From Arctopsyche grandis (taxonomy: Eukaryota; Arthropoda; Insecta; Trichoptera; Hydropsychidae), in contig NC_135357.1 of NCBI RefSeq assembly GCF_051622035.1, forward strand, positions 32,220,191 through 32,284,190: DNA of 64,000 nt. Direction: 5' to 3'. Position numbers and translations under genes: made by a program. Positions 44,200 through 57,885 of the stretch are shown one piece after another. Every line of letters starts with the position of its first letter. Position 1 is the stretch's first letter. Under the pieces are notes generated by a model. That model made no database searches. It worked only from the letters and a program-made list of their open reading frames with translations, and was not told the origin of the DNA.

Positions 44200-47100
44200 C
44201 TGAAACATTTTCCTTTATACCTTTTTTTTCATAACATTTTCCTTTATACAAACCTTTTCCAAGTATAAATAGATAAATAAAATAAAAAAAAAACTACGCT
44301 TGTCATATTTCTCATCCATGTATTGGGTTTCCTATCTCTCCTTGTTATGCCCAGCATACAGAGTTCCATACTTTTATGCATCTATTAGACTTTGTGTAAC
44401 ATTTTAGCAAAGTTTAACATTAAAATTTCATTGTATAGCGACGACATAAAGCCTTCACGTAATGTTAGTAAAATAAAATTCAAATATTTCAAAACAAAAC
44501 TTAAATTAATTAATACTGTGAAAACTGACTTCATTTATTTTCGTATAGTTATTAACGGATAAAAATGTCTTTCACTAGTCAAACAATTTTCGGACCAGTC
44601 AAGACATCAAATCATCAAGTTTGAGAGTAATAAGATCACAATCATTCCTCCAAAGTATACCAAATATACATGCATACATAGAAATGTTATAATAATACTT
44701 CTCTGCATACATATGAATATTTTTAGTATGTACTAACATTCCATGTTAAAATATGGATTTTCAGATCCACTCGTATCAAATTGACCCAAAAGAGAAACGC
44801 GAAAAATGCACATGCACTCACGAAGACCTGAACAATATTGCCGTAGTGGAAAATAGAGGTATTTATTGATTACAGGTTATCAACATTAACGTAAGCTCCC
44901 ATAAAGTGTCAATCACACACTTGACGCCTTTCTCTGACGCCCCACTACCCAACACGGTCAATAAATACGTCATCGAATGATATAACAGTACTCTAAGAAG
45001 GTAGAATTTGACCGCTTTTTGAAATAATACAAAAAAAATTATGTTTAAATTTGATTTTTTCGCTCGAAAATTATGCATTGCGGTGTGCGAGATAAGGAAA
45101 ATGGCGGGTTGTCGCGATTGCGAAAATCGATCTTTCGCGTTTTCACCGGTCGTTCACGAGCTCGTGGTCATGTGGGTCACGGCGTTTGACAACGACTGGT
45201 GCTGGTCTTGGACCGCGGCCCACAGTTGGCGACATCGGTCACGGAACGTTAACGTTTCCTTTGCCGACTGTTACGTTCTGCAAATCCGTAGATTGCTGCC
45301 GGAATGATATGATTGTGTGCAATCGTTGTGCTATGATTGAATTACATATAGGCTGAGGAGTCGGATCCGTTGAAAATTTGAGCGACTCCGACTCCGGTTT
45401 TGCATTTGATTGTTTACTTAACCCTCCCTCACCGAAGTGGGGTATGCAAGTGCCCCAAATTTTTACGTTTTTCGTAATAACTATGTGGTTTTCAAAGCCA
45501 TACACCCTATATTTCTTGTATTCCTAGAATGAACTACAAGAAATTTATTCTAATAGATTTTGTATGATTTAGAAAAGGGGTACATCGTAAAAAAATATAT
45601 TTATACATTTCTACGTTCCAAAGTATGATTTAAAGGCGGTAGCGATAAGTCATGTTTTTGACTGTTCGCTTGCATATTATTGTTGATCGATGAATCAATG
45701 CGAAAGAAAGAGACAGCTATATTTTCGTAAGCTATTGTTTTCGTCGCTTTTGGCGCGTGGCTATTGAGTCATGCGGTCGCCTGTTGGCTTTACCTATGTG
45801 CGTTTGCGTGTCGATGATTGTCGTTATTTTTTAATACAAAAATAGTCAAAAACATGCTATAGGACTAAAACTTTTTTATGTTGATGTATAAAATGATTAA
45901 TAAGATATATGTATGTATGTATATTGAACCCATTTTAATTGAGAAAAGCTATATTTTGATTCAACGCCCCGTCCTACAAAGGTTAATGTTGAATTATTAA
46001 CAAAAAGTATACACATCTGAGACGCAGTGTTTCTAACTTTCTTTTTTTTCTTCTTATGTTTAGATTGAATTAAGGAGAGCTCCGATATTTGACAAATCCG
46101 CTAGCCATTAAAATGTATTTATTTATAAAAACTGTAAAATATTGAAAGAAAAATGTTTAATTGTTGTGGAAAGGTGTCATTTTTTCGTAACGACTCTACA
46201 GCCCTGATTATGATATACATTTTTTTATTATTTCAATCAATCATGTACACTCGCCTTTACAGATCGCTCCAAAGCGACGAGTGTACTAAATACAGATACA
46301 ATACGATCTATACAATCAAGCTTTGAGATATATGTATGTATGTATGTACATATGTAAAGTCCTAGCCGTTCCAGAAACAACGGTCGTGAACTGTAGAACA
46401 AATTAAAAACACGTTTTGTTTAAAAATATAAAGGTATAATTTTGAATTTGAAAGTGTACAACCATTTGAGTGGTTCTTATTTTGCTGAAACGTTCAAAAA
46501 AAAAATACTAGTAAGTAGATATTTAATGTCTCTCGGTTTATTTTTTTATAGATGTAGAATTAATATATTTATTTATATGTTCATATGTATGCGTGTATAA
46601 AAAAATTAAAAATTTCAACTTAACCTTCAAATGGTGCAATTTACTTCACGTTATTAAATTGTTAAAAAATTATTACATATATTTATAAAAAAATGTATGC
46701 CAATTCTACAAAGGGATTTTTAAAAATTTTATACTATCATCGAGAGACTATTCTATTAGATGTGTACATATGTATCTATGTACATATGTAGCTGTAGATA
46801 TTTAAAAATACATACAAGTACTTGTATACCTACACATTGAAATATGAATTAATTGCATTTAAATTACTAATGTATGTCTAATTGAATGAGTATATTACAT
46901 ACATATATGTATATTAAAATCGATGATAGCTCACCTTGACGATTGACGTCTCTTTATATCTATTAATAAAATCTTCGAAATCAATTTTAAATAATTATCA
47001 TAGTATTACTCAATTTCTAATTTAATAAATACTTACAACATCTTTGCCGATTTTATGAATAAAAAAATAAAATTATTACTTTTATGATTGATTTGATTGA

Positions 47101-48110
47101 ATCATTTTACTTATTCAATATTACAAATGTAAACTTGAATGATGTGTGATAGTTTATATTATATTCATATAAATATTAAGACAGTTTGAATTATCGATGA
47201 TATTATGCATTTGAAATTTTACAAACGTCTTTATTATCTAGATATATTAAAAATATACCAATTAAATTTAGATAGGATTAATAGCACTACATTAATAAAA
47301 AAAGCATCATCCGTATATTTAGCTCGTAGATATTTATTTCATAAGATTTCATTGCATAGAAATAAAAAAATCATTTTTAATAATTTGAACTATGACACGT
47401 GGGGGCGTTTGATGCGAAAATGCACACTGCAATAAATCCGTGAATATTTTATTATATTATTTATATTGCATTGTAATAAATCACGCAACTATGTGCCGAT
47501 GGCGAGGGGTTACATTTGATGTATGAATGTTTCAAGACATTGAAACGTTTCACTTTATGCGTTTTTTTTTTTAATATCTATAGTGCACTGTTGGCCAATT
47601 TGATGTGTGAATAAATGGCAGTTAAATCGGCAACGGATTACGTACATAGAAGGCCGCGAAATTGGCGTGGCGAATTGCGGCTCGATTGCCGACGGTTCGC
47701 GACCGGAAAAAGGCTCTCTTTGTGTGTCCGAAAAATAAGAAAAACAAAATCGAAGCGGTCTAGTGACTTTTGGATGATGCGACTCGCCAAAGGCGCGTTA
47801 TTTATCGCCGATGGCTCTTTATTAAGGGTCGACGTTAACGGTGTTGTAAATTTTTAACGAGAGTGCACTTTATGCGGAAATTATTATTGCGAATGTCGTT
47901 TTCGCGGTCGTAAAATCACATGATATATATGCATATCGTGCGTCCCCTTTAATTGTTATATAATATTAATCGGTGTTATGCACGTCGGTAAATCCTCTCC
48001 GGTGAGAGATTTCGACGCCTCTGCTCGTCGAATGCTCTATACAATTTATTTCTTTTCGTTTCGAATGACGAATTAAGTTGAATATTGAAATAACGAAATT
48101 TTCAGTATAT
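44200..48110. other. Repeat-poor stretch without a recognised gene
   Basis: Mostly unique sequence. GC-richer islands at 45080-45310 and 47615-47860 hold open frames of about 88 and 80 codons with unconvincing composition. They may be regulatory. A minus-strand class-3 hairpin lies at 46245-46286. Confidence 0.4.
46225..46300 (-). mobile_element. Class-3 3' hairpin tail
   Basis: Perfect 9-bp arms GTACACTCG (46245-46253) and CGAGTGTAC (46278-46286). On the minus strand the loop reads tcgctttggagcgatctgta plus aagg. An AATAAT-rich tail follows on the minus strand. Confidence 0.75.
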
Positions 48111-48117
48111 TATATCT

Positions 48118-48569
48118 TCTAATATATGATTTGGAAAGAGACTTTGTATGTATGTATGTATGTATCCTTCGTTCGTTCGTTCGTTCGTAGATCCGTGACG
48201 TCATCGAACAAAAGATTCGATTTTTTTTTTCGATTCATAGGCGCCGATTCGATTTTCGGGACGCAAATGCCCTTCACGGCAAATGCTCAGGGAGATGCAG
48301 GGGGCGTAGCCCTAGACGGTAAATGCTCAGGGGGGCGCAGAGGGCGTAGCCCTAGGTGGCAAAGGCTCACGGGGCGCAGAGGGCGTAGCCCTAGACAGTA
48401 AATGGTCAGGGGGGTGCAGAGGGCGTAGCCCTAGACAGTAAATGCTCACGGGGGTGCAGAGGGCGTAGCCCTAGACGGCAAATGCTCAGAGGGGCGCAGA
48501 GGGCGTAGCCCTAGACGGCAAATGCTCAGGAGGGCGCAGAGGGCGTAGCCCTAGACGGGCTACTACGGG

Positions 48570-48633
<64 letters not shown>

Positions 48634-49083
48634 TAAAATGTTTACTCTTAGATTATTCATGTTTAAGCGGTTTATATTACAAATACCGAGCGAAGCCGGG
48701 TAATACAGCTAGTCTAATACATAATTTTGAAAGAGACTTTTTCTACGACGACAATTCAATTGGTTGAATATTATATTTTTTTCGATTTAAATAAATTGAA
48801 TAAAAAAACAAATGAGTATTTACTATTACATTCGCCATATTTAAGCTGTTTATATTACAGATACTGAGCGAAGCCGGGTAAAACAACTAGTCTTGATAAA
48901 TAATTTCGAAAGAGACTATTGTTGGTTCGTAAATCCGTGACTACATCGAACAAATGAATGTTCAAATAAATTTAAATAAAATAAAACTATTGAACTAAAT
49001 TTAATAAAATGTTTACTATTAGATTGGCCACGTTTAAGCGGTTTATATTACAAATACCGAGCGAAGCCGAGTAAAAACTCTAG
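48118..49083 (+). mobile_element. Head-to-tail array of three Helitron-like elements
   Basis: Three units abut directly: 48118-48712, 48713-48890 and 48891-49083. Each starts TCT...ttt(g/c)gaaagagact and ends gagcgaagccgggta(or variant)...CTAG. The 3' end accgagcgaagccgggtaat is typical of small insect Helitrons. The first unit is longer because it carries a 40-bp minisatellite and a TA run (48575-48620). No Rep/helicase frame is present. Confidence 0.8.
48278..48557 (+). repeat. 40-bp minisatellite, seven copies
   Basis: A unit of ggcaaatgctcaggggggcg plus cagagggcgtagccctagac is repeated seven times (one copy is 39 bp). Every unit holds the perfect short hairpin gggc-gta-gccc. Confidence 0.93.
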
Positions 49084-52000
49084 TGTAGTATAAATAAGTC
49101 TCAAGAAAAATGATGTGTTTTACATTTTTTACTGAGTTTATTTTGAAAATACTAAAAAAATTTGGAGAAATTTCATAATCCTATCTACGTTACATAGCTT
49201 TGACGTCATTATTGTCTAGTTTAAATTTGCAAATATGACTTTGTCGATGTGTTTTCAACAACATCTTCCGAGAATTGTCAAATGCGAAAGACGGTCAGTG
49301 TTTTTTTTACTGAGGTGTTTCACAATTATCATTTCTGGAATTGGGCATTTCAAGTAGATTTTTTTGCATTTTTGCAAATTTATCTGTGATAATTTGTACG
49401 ATATACACATATAGTGAACCTTTTTATAAGGTTTTTATTTTATATTTTATAATTGTACGCCAAAATGTTTGAACCTCACTACTGTGTCGTGTTCGTATTA
49501 ATTATTTGTGCTTGAACTATCCACTTTGTAAAATTAAGTGTATTTTAAATTCAATTAAAAAACCAGCACGAAAAGGCGTATTGTATCTAAACACGCAATG
49601 TGGTTTTTTTAAGGATTCAGATTTATTTAAATTTGATGCGCAATCATTATGATATCAGTCGTAGCCTCAAAGAAAAATAATGTTTTGTCAGAATAAAATA
49701 AAATAACAGCAAGGGATTACAATTTAGAGATATGTTTTTTTGCAGCTGAAATCTTCAGATGACCTTTTCAAGATCGTGATTAGATCGAATTATATACGCG
49801 AGTCCGATGTGTGTTCGCAATAAATCATTCGCTATGTCTTGTGCATTTTTTTTTTAATTTTTTTTCACGCTTCTCTTACCCCCCACAGGATTAAAATCGT
49901 ATTTAATTGAATACCTTTCGCGTAGTATCGAAATCGGCGTGATAAACGATGGCATTCGGTAAACATTGTCTTCGGTAATTTATTACGATTATTTTTTGTT
50001 TTGTTTGTCCATATTCAAATGTGTTACATAATACGTGTGAGAAAATAATTACACATGCAAATGTATTCGTAGAAGTTCAATTTGGGCAATGTCGTGACTT
50101 TTAGTTGTGAGCAAACTGTTATGATCGGTATTGTGTGCTCTAACTTGCGTATTAAAGGATTTTTGGAATTCGCTTCGAAGATGTTCTTGGAAGACGATTT
50201 TATTAAGGGACTTATATTTTTTGAAATAATGAAAACAGAACATTTCGTTGGAATAAAAATGAACGGTTCACGTGTAATTATTTTTCTGTTTTATACGAAA
50301 AAGTGGTGGTCTTATGTAAATGCATTTCGAGAAAAATATAGACATTATCATTAGTATAGATTTTATATAAGCTTTGTACCGAGGTTTTTTTGCATAATGA
50401 GCTCTCGGTAGTCACATTTTGACTATAAATGATTTGTTTTTTTATCGTTTTTGCTTGTTTTTTTTTATATATGTACTTCCAACTTTCTAAGGCAAAAAAG
50501 GTCTAACAATCATCGTAAAATGTTTAATGTTGTATTTGATATTGTATTGAAGTATGTTATTGACGTTTTTATTTATTGCGATGTTTGTTTATTGAAATTG
50601 ATTGTTTAGACGTTGAGAAAATTGTTTGCCATGTTCTTCATATGTTGAAACTGATGAATGATGGATTATGGGTTCATTTTTTTATATTATGATTTGTTTT
50701 TTAAATTTATGTATTGAGTAAATTAGTGCGACTTTTTAACTATAATAAAAAATCTGTCAGATATATTTGGTTAAAGTGAATTTACTTTTGCCATTTTGCG
50801 CAGAGTTATTGTATTTACGTATAATAAAGTAAATATCTATGTGATTGAGGATTAGAAGGTTATCAGAGGGCTCACGATGATAAATGGTAAATGTGGAATA
50901 TAATTCAGGTGGATTACGGAATATCGTATTCTTACGTTTCGTGTTGAGATTCAAAATTTATAATTAAACCTTCGACCTTTGCTAATTAATCTTCTAGCAT
51001 ATTTTAGAATTTATTACATATTTTTCGTGAGAATCTTCAACCTCGAAGTTTTGGCTGATATATTATACGTATATATATATTTATGTACATATGTATCTAT
51101 GTATATTATATACAGTCAAAACTAGTGTTTAAATGATTTATAGAAAATGTTTCATGAATAATTTAAAAAAAATTCGATCAACCGGAATAGTTCTTTTACT
51201 TATGTACAATATGCATCAATGCACTATTTTTGGATTTTTTCTCCTCTGAATTTGCTAATTGAATTGAGCTGAATCTTTGTTTTTAATTTTCCTCTGTAAT
51301 TCAGTTCATTTGTTTGTTTTGATTATTATCTGAAAAAGTTCACATGGATTGTGTAAATTGCTTTTATACATTCTTCAGCATTTGAATGTGGTATGTACCA
51401 TAATATAATGAAAGTACTTTCATCTGTCTGTTTGTTTGAAATGGAACCGTTGACTCTTCAGATAGCAAATTTGAATTATTCTGCTACTTGTTTTATTCAT
51501 TCATTGAATATTTTGCATAGAAATAATATTTGGTAAAATATTTCAAATTGATAGAATTATCATTTATTCGGATTTAAATAGATATATTTGTTTAAATTGC
51601 CAGCTCTTACTCAATGTTACCAAATTATTATACATTACATTTTCTTGACTTGACTTACACCTACATATATTGTTTTATTTTCTTATCAATTTTTAGCAAT
51701 TGTGTACTTTGCGTTGATCGCGTGAGAGACGTTGGCGTTTTACTTGATAGTAATTTATTTTTCCGTTTTCATATTAATGTAATAATTATACGTAGATAAT
51801 AATTACTCTTCTTTTAACAATATTCCCCCTCATATTGATCATTCTTGTTTTAAATTTCTATTATTTGATTTTTTATTTTTTGTTATCTTTTCTTAGTAAT
51901 AAATATGTATAATATTATATGTACATATATCCCATATTTTTCATTATTAAATGCTTTTATTTATTTTTGAGACTTTTTTGGTGTCAATGTAATAGAGTTT

Positions 52001-52325
52001 GTAATGCTGTTTGTTTCCTTTTTTTTAAATAAATATTTAGTGCATTAGTACATAGGTTGAATAATATTGTTGATAATAACTAATGAGATTGAGTTAACGG
52101 ATCAAGGAAATAATTTACATAGCATTTGCATCCAAGAAGGTATTGCGCAATCGTAATATAATATGTACATATGTATACATATATGGTATTGGTAATATGT
52201 TTACGTGGAAGAGTTTGAATATAAAAACGATAATTATATTTCAGTTAACTGTCTTTCAATGGTATGTAAGTCCCTTTGATTTTTATTTCCTACGAGCGTT
52301 TTTTCATTGAAATTTCAACGTGTGG
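49084..52325. other. No gene recognised
   Basis: AT-rich sequence poor in repeats. No frame, splice pattern or RNA gene could be supported. Confidence 0.4.
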
Positions 52326-52329
52326 TTTA

Positions 52330-53114
52330 TAAACACAATTGACGCGATACTATACCTAGAAAGCGCGCACACAAAGCCTTCGAGGGAATCGAGCGAATTT
52401 TCCAACCCGTCCTCTGTCCGGGAGGCGAACTTCTTCGGAGGGCCGGGCTTCGAGCGCGCGCGCGCCCCCGCCTCGTCTCGGAAAAGCCGCCACGCGAATT
52501 TTCACGGATCGGAAAAGCGGCTATGGAGGTGGTAGGCCAGCACACCGACGACGACCGGAGAGCGGCACGATGGTGGGGTATTGGCGAAGTGTTAAAGTGA
52601 GGTGGTGGAACGGCGCGCGAGCCAGTCTGTCGCCGGCCGCTGCAGCACCGGGCAGGCGTCGCGAACCCGCGGACACCGAACCGGGGGGTACTCTTCGGCA
52701 GCAGGGGCACTTTCGCTTTCAACGACATTTTCCAAACGCACGATTTAAAAATAAAATAAAATTAAAAAAAAACCCATCCAACATCCACCGTGCTTAAGTA
52801 AAACGATATTCGACCACTCAGTGCTGCCGAAGAACCCGAGCTATGGACGACGTCAGGCCTCGATCGATCTGCCGTAGGACTTAGTTTGCACCCAGTGAAT
52901 GCACCCCAACTCCTCCCCCCCCCCCAACCCTCTTATAAATTGTATTGGATTTGATCGAGAGAACTGTATCGCATTCGGCGTCGTTGTTATAATATGCATG
53001 CACGCGCGATAACGAGTCTGTAAAGTGTTTGTGTTTGTGTTGTATTTATATTATACTACTATATTGGAGTTGTTTCTATTGGAGTCGACGGTCTTCGTTT
53101 CACTCTCGTCTTCG
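52330..53114 (+). promoter_or_regulatory. CpG-rich promoter and probable non-coding first exon
   Basis: 52340-52740 is strongly GC- and CpG-rich (gcgcgcgcgcccccgcctcg and similar), unlike the rest of the window. After an A-rich stretch, the sequence stays balanced to 53114, where ctcgtcttcg is followed by GTAAGTGTT, a consensus splice donor. No long plausible frame crosses this block. The best reading is a transcription start region and 5' UTR exon on the plus strand. The coding exons would lie beyond a long intron, perhaps past position 64000. The open frame of 133 codons on the other strand has repetitive Arg/Ser/Pro composition expected of GC-rich DNA. Confidence 0.5.
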
Positions 53115-56100
53115 GTAAGTGTTGTTATCGGCAATGTGCTCAATTTTAATATGTTTTTTAATAAGTGTGAAATTTGATTGGGATTTTTTGTGTACGATCG
53201 AATAAATAAATGGCGTGCAGGAATTTACATACATATTTATGTACATATGTATTATTATAATAAAATTAATTTTGTTGAAAGAAATTCTCTTTGTATTTGT
53301 ATGTTTTAGGATACTTTTTTTTTAAAAATATTTTAAGCATTTAAGTGAGGTATATTTAAAAATTAGAGCAGGTAATTACGTAAAAATTTAAACATTTCTT
53401 ATTATGATTATGATCATATACATATAGTTTTTGTGGACCAATCAAATTATTTCGTTTGTAAATACTGAATAAACTGGAAATGGTTGTTAAGTAAGTAATT
53501 ACGAATTTAACTCGTTATGCTGGATATTTTGTTCGGTTTTCGTTAGAATGAAATTTCAATACACTTTTTTTTTTTTTTTGAGAATGTTTAATCCAAATAC
53601 ATACTCTCATTTAATTAATATTAAAATTTGATGGGATCATTTCAGATTAAATGTCTAAGTTTTAATTTTGAAATTGTTTTAAATATAATTAAAATAATAA
53701 AATATGTAAGTATATTAATTGGGTGCTTGCCTACTTATATGGAATACAAAATGCAAGGCAGACGTGTTTTTGATGTGAAGTCAAGGATGAATTAAATCGA
53801 AATATAATGTAGTACAATTTATATTGTAGGTCAAATTCTGTAAAAGTCGTTGAGCTTAAAGATTTTAGTGTGAATATATTTGTTTTTTTATTTTATTTTT
53901 ATATACATAAAAGGTGATTATTATTATTATACTTAATTATTTATTTTTTCGTGTCGTGTCAAACTCTCAGTTTCATACATTGGTTTGGTTTATGCGAACG
54001 TCAAAAGAATGTTTCGATAATAGAAATTGCCGGTAACATAATATAATATATGTGTGTTGAACTTTCTGCGCGATGATTCCTAACTAACTGGTCACAAAAG
54101 AGTCGTCCGTCGTCGAAATCTACTCTGGTGAAATGTACGCAAACCAGATTTATCGGTGTGCGCAAACGACTTCGACATGATCGTGTCTTGTACTATACCA
54201 ATAACGTGTGTGTGTATATTATAAATCGTGTTTTTTGTTTGTTTGTTTGTTTGCGATAGAAAATGGTAAAAAATGTGCAAATTTTCACGGGAACGGGTTT
54301 CGCGCTTTGACGCTCGTCGATGTTTCTCGCACGCCGCAATGAAAAGTTTTGACGCGTTCGAGTCTAATGAATTATTTATGTGAAATTTAAGGTTTCATTT
54401 AGTGTCGATTATAAAATCAGTGCGTTTTTGTTTTAATGTTTCGCCTCGTGATCGCCGTTGTATGGTGTCTGTGAATATACGAGATTTACGTAAATTTTCA
54501 TTCATTATGTCAAGTTCGCACCTGCACTCAATTTCTCCTCTGAAGTAAAAATTTGCATCTATAATATAATAATATGAAAACGACGTGAAAACGTTGAATG
54601 TTTTTCTTCTATTTTGAAATCGATAAAACATTTTTTGAATATGTATTTTTTTTTCGAAATTTATATGATTTAAACATGTTTATTTTTCACGTTAATGAAA
54701 GTTGTAAATTTCAATGTAGTACTGTTAGTATATTAAAGTTATTCATTCAAGGATATTTTAATATTTAATCAATTTTTTTATAAGTAAGGAAAACCATTTA
54801 TTTAATACGAAAAATTTAATGGACGGATACTTTTACGGAATTTCTGAAAGAAAAGTGTATCATTTAAATAATAATAAACATTTTTAATAAATAGTCAAAA
54901 TCATCGGTCTGTATATTCATATCGAGTAATTTTTTTGAGTGTACATTATAATTACTTTAGCTATAAAGTATGTAGTTTGACTTTTAAGCAAAATAGTTGA
55001 CTTGTATTTATTGTAATAATCTAATAAAGTAAATGATTTTAGTGTATTCATATTCATATGCTTACTTTTGAGTGTAAATTATAATTACTTTAATTGAAAG
55101 TGTGTTGTAAAAAATCGGTCAAATGAAAGTGGTAGCCATTAAGTAGTTATATTCATCAATTTTTGTACATTTTTTTTGAATAGATTATATTATATTATTT
55201 ATTTTTGAATAAAATCAAACGTTCAACGATCGTTCACAATGCACGTATGTATGTACATATGTATGTATATAAAAAAAAACGGTTCAAATTTTGCACATCA
55301 CACCTTCAAAATTCAATACGCGTCGATTTGTTAACACCATACATAATTATCGATCGGTGAAAATTCATCGTTTTTTTTTTCGTTGTACACTTTTTTTTTG
55401 CCAGTTTCGTTCAGTTTCTGTCTTCGGAGCGCATTATCTCGGCATTACGGAAGCGTTACGAATCAAAATCGTAACATTGCGTAACGAGAGCGAATCGAAC
55501 GGAAAGCGTAATATCAGATCCCAGTCTAGCCGTACCATTAAAATGGCATTATATTCGGAAACGTGATTCGGAAAATTTCGATCGATTTCTCCGGTGACAC
55601 TTTTTTTTCCTTCACACAGATATGATATATGTATGGCTATGTAATTTTCAAAGACCTTGATATTATGTGTACGGCGAATCGCGAAAGCTTTTTTTATTTA
55701 ATTATTTTTATTTTTGGCAAATCTACATACGTGTAGACTCGTTAGTGACCGTTTCGACGGTGATTAACATAATTAGCGTACACACACACACACACACACA
55801 CACACATTTGAATATTAGCATATTCGGGATTCGCCAGTTCGCGTTGAAGTAATGCGAAAGTGTTGCTACTTTTATAGATACATATATGTAATGTATTTTT
55901 TGTAATTTTTCAATATTGTCGCCGTTTTGTCAGTGATATTCACTCACCTTGGTGTGGTGTTTGTGTGAGTAGATCCGTATTTATGTATGTATGTATGCAC
56001 TTTCGAAAGAACCGCGAACGAAGGACAAGCTCGGTTTCTAGATAGCTACGAGCTCGTTATATCGGCGACCGTCTGACCTTTCGCACCGTTAATTATTCGA

Positions 56101-57680
56101 CTCAAAAAACCGACGAAAAGCCTATATTTAGTACGGTCGATTATCAAATCTCGATGGAAAGGTCAGTTGTAATGGAGCTCGTTGCAGTATAGATCTCGTC
56201 AATCGTCAATTAAAGCGTTTAATTATAAAAAATGACGGTGTTTGTATATTAAAAAGTCGTATTGAATCCGACTGCATATTTGTGAAGTCGATTTTAAGAT
56301 GCCTATTAATGATATACATATAGTATTTGTTTGTCGACAAAGAGAACGCCTAGTGAAGGTTGGTTGAATTGTTGACCTATTGAACTCGGGCGGTGCAATT
56401 TTCAATTATTATAAATTACAGCACGTATATATGTATAGCTAGAGAATCGATTCAGTGTGTACTTTACTTGCCCAAGTGTAGCGTTTGAATTGTTGTTTGC
56501 TCGGAATTCAGACTGGATTAGTATTTATTTCACAATCTATACAAAAGCATGTGCCTATGAGTATAAATGGTTGATTTGAATTTAAATACATACAGTAAAA
56601 CTTGCTCAATTCGAACGCGGTTGTGTTACGAGGAACTTGTTAATTTGGTTCGAGTGTTTTCAAATGCATTATTATGACGAGTTCGATATGTGGATGTATT
56701 GCGAAAACCTAATTGGAAAATGGACACTTTTCAGGTGGATACTATTTTAAGTAAATTTTAACTCGTTGGTAATGATGAATGAAATATAGGAGATGATAAA
56801 TATATGTACGTGAGAATATGTTAGTGAAATTTTTCCTTATTGGCTTAGATATAATGTTTTTGAATCAAAATTATTTAGAAATGATCCTTTTGTTTATAAA
56901 CGAGTCCAATTACTGATATTACAAGCAATATTATCGTTCGTTTGAGTCTCGTAATAGCATAGTTTGTTTGAATGTAACTTATAAATAATCAAATCTTTAT
57001 GATTATAAATTTATACACAGAAAACAAGCATGTATACGTGTTTAGTATATTTAAATCATCCTCACGACCGTGTATATTGACTCATGCTTTGAAGATTTGT
57101 TCCTTTTTTGTTTGCCTTATTTTCGTGTAAGTGTATCGTAAGGTCTAACATTCGGGTTCGTTGGTCTCTCGCGTCTCTCATACGAATTCGTGGCACGTCT
57201 CCTTTTTTCCCTCCATCCAACACGCGTCTCATCTTTAATTCCCGAGATGACGAGACGGGAGAGTCGTCGACGTCGTCGTCGTAACAGTTCGAAACAAAAA
57301 AAAATATATATATGTATGTATGCATTCGATACAATGGCTCTCATTATGTAATGTGCGTGAGAAATGCCTAAAAATATGTGCATACTTTGGTATATACATA
57401 CATACGTATAATATTTGTGTGAATGTGAACGCGTACGGTTCGTGACAGTTGAATTTCTAAATGTATGCATGTATGTATAATATGTAGTCGGAAGTGAAGA
57501 ACCATCCGAGATAGGTGGAGTGGAAAAAAGTAATGCAGGAAAACGCCTATGTAATGAATAGGAAGTGTTTAATGAAGCGTATGTACGGTACGATTCACGT
57601 GTTTTTGTTGTCGACGAAAATAACGTGAATGAAGATGTCGTTAGTGTGTTATGGGTCTTTGGTTCGCTATACATATGTAC

Positions 57681-57711
<31 letters not shown>

Positions 57712-57885
57712 GACTTTTGTGTGTTTCTGAAATTTCAAATGTTTGTATGAATTTTCCGCTGTAATCACTATTTATTGGTTTGAATCTGGTTCTGGTTTTT
57801 CTATAGATATGGAATATTAGCGGTGGGCCTGATTTGACCAATTCTTGTTAAATGAATTATCCGTTTCTATACTTGAATATACATT
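53115..57885. other. Probable intron or regulatory DNA
   Basis: AT-rich, nearly free of recognised transposable elements, with GC-richer patches at 54280-54360, 55390-55560 and 57120-57290. A CA repeat lies at 55780-55806. No coding exon was supported. Confidence 0.35.

Noticed and set aside
45041..45307. 88-codon frame in a GC-richer island
   Set aside because: The composition (Trp, Cys and His clusters) is not protein-like and no splice sites or family match were found.
47615..47857. 80-codon frame with basic composition
   Set aside because: No recognisable domain. GC-rich patch only.
48278..48557. CRISPR-like array
   Set aside because: The repeats are contiguous 40-bp units without unique spacers, inside a Helitron in a eukaryotic genome.
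52327..52728. 133-codon frame on the minus strand
   Set aside because: Arg/Ser/Pro-rich composition follows from GC-rich DNA lacking stops. The splice donor points to plus-strand transcription.
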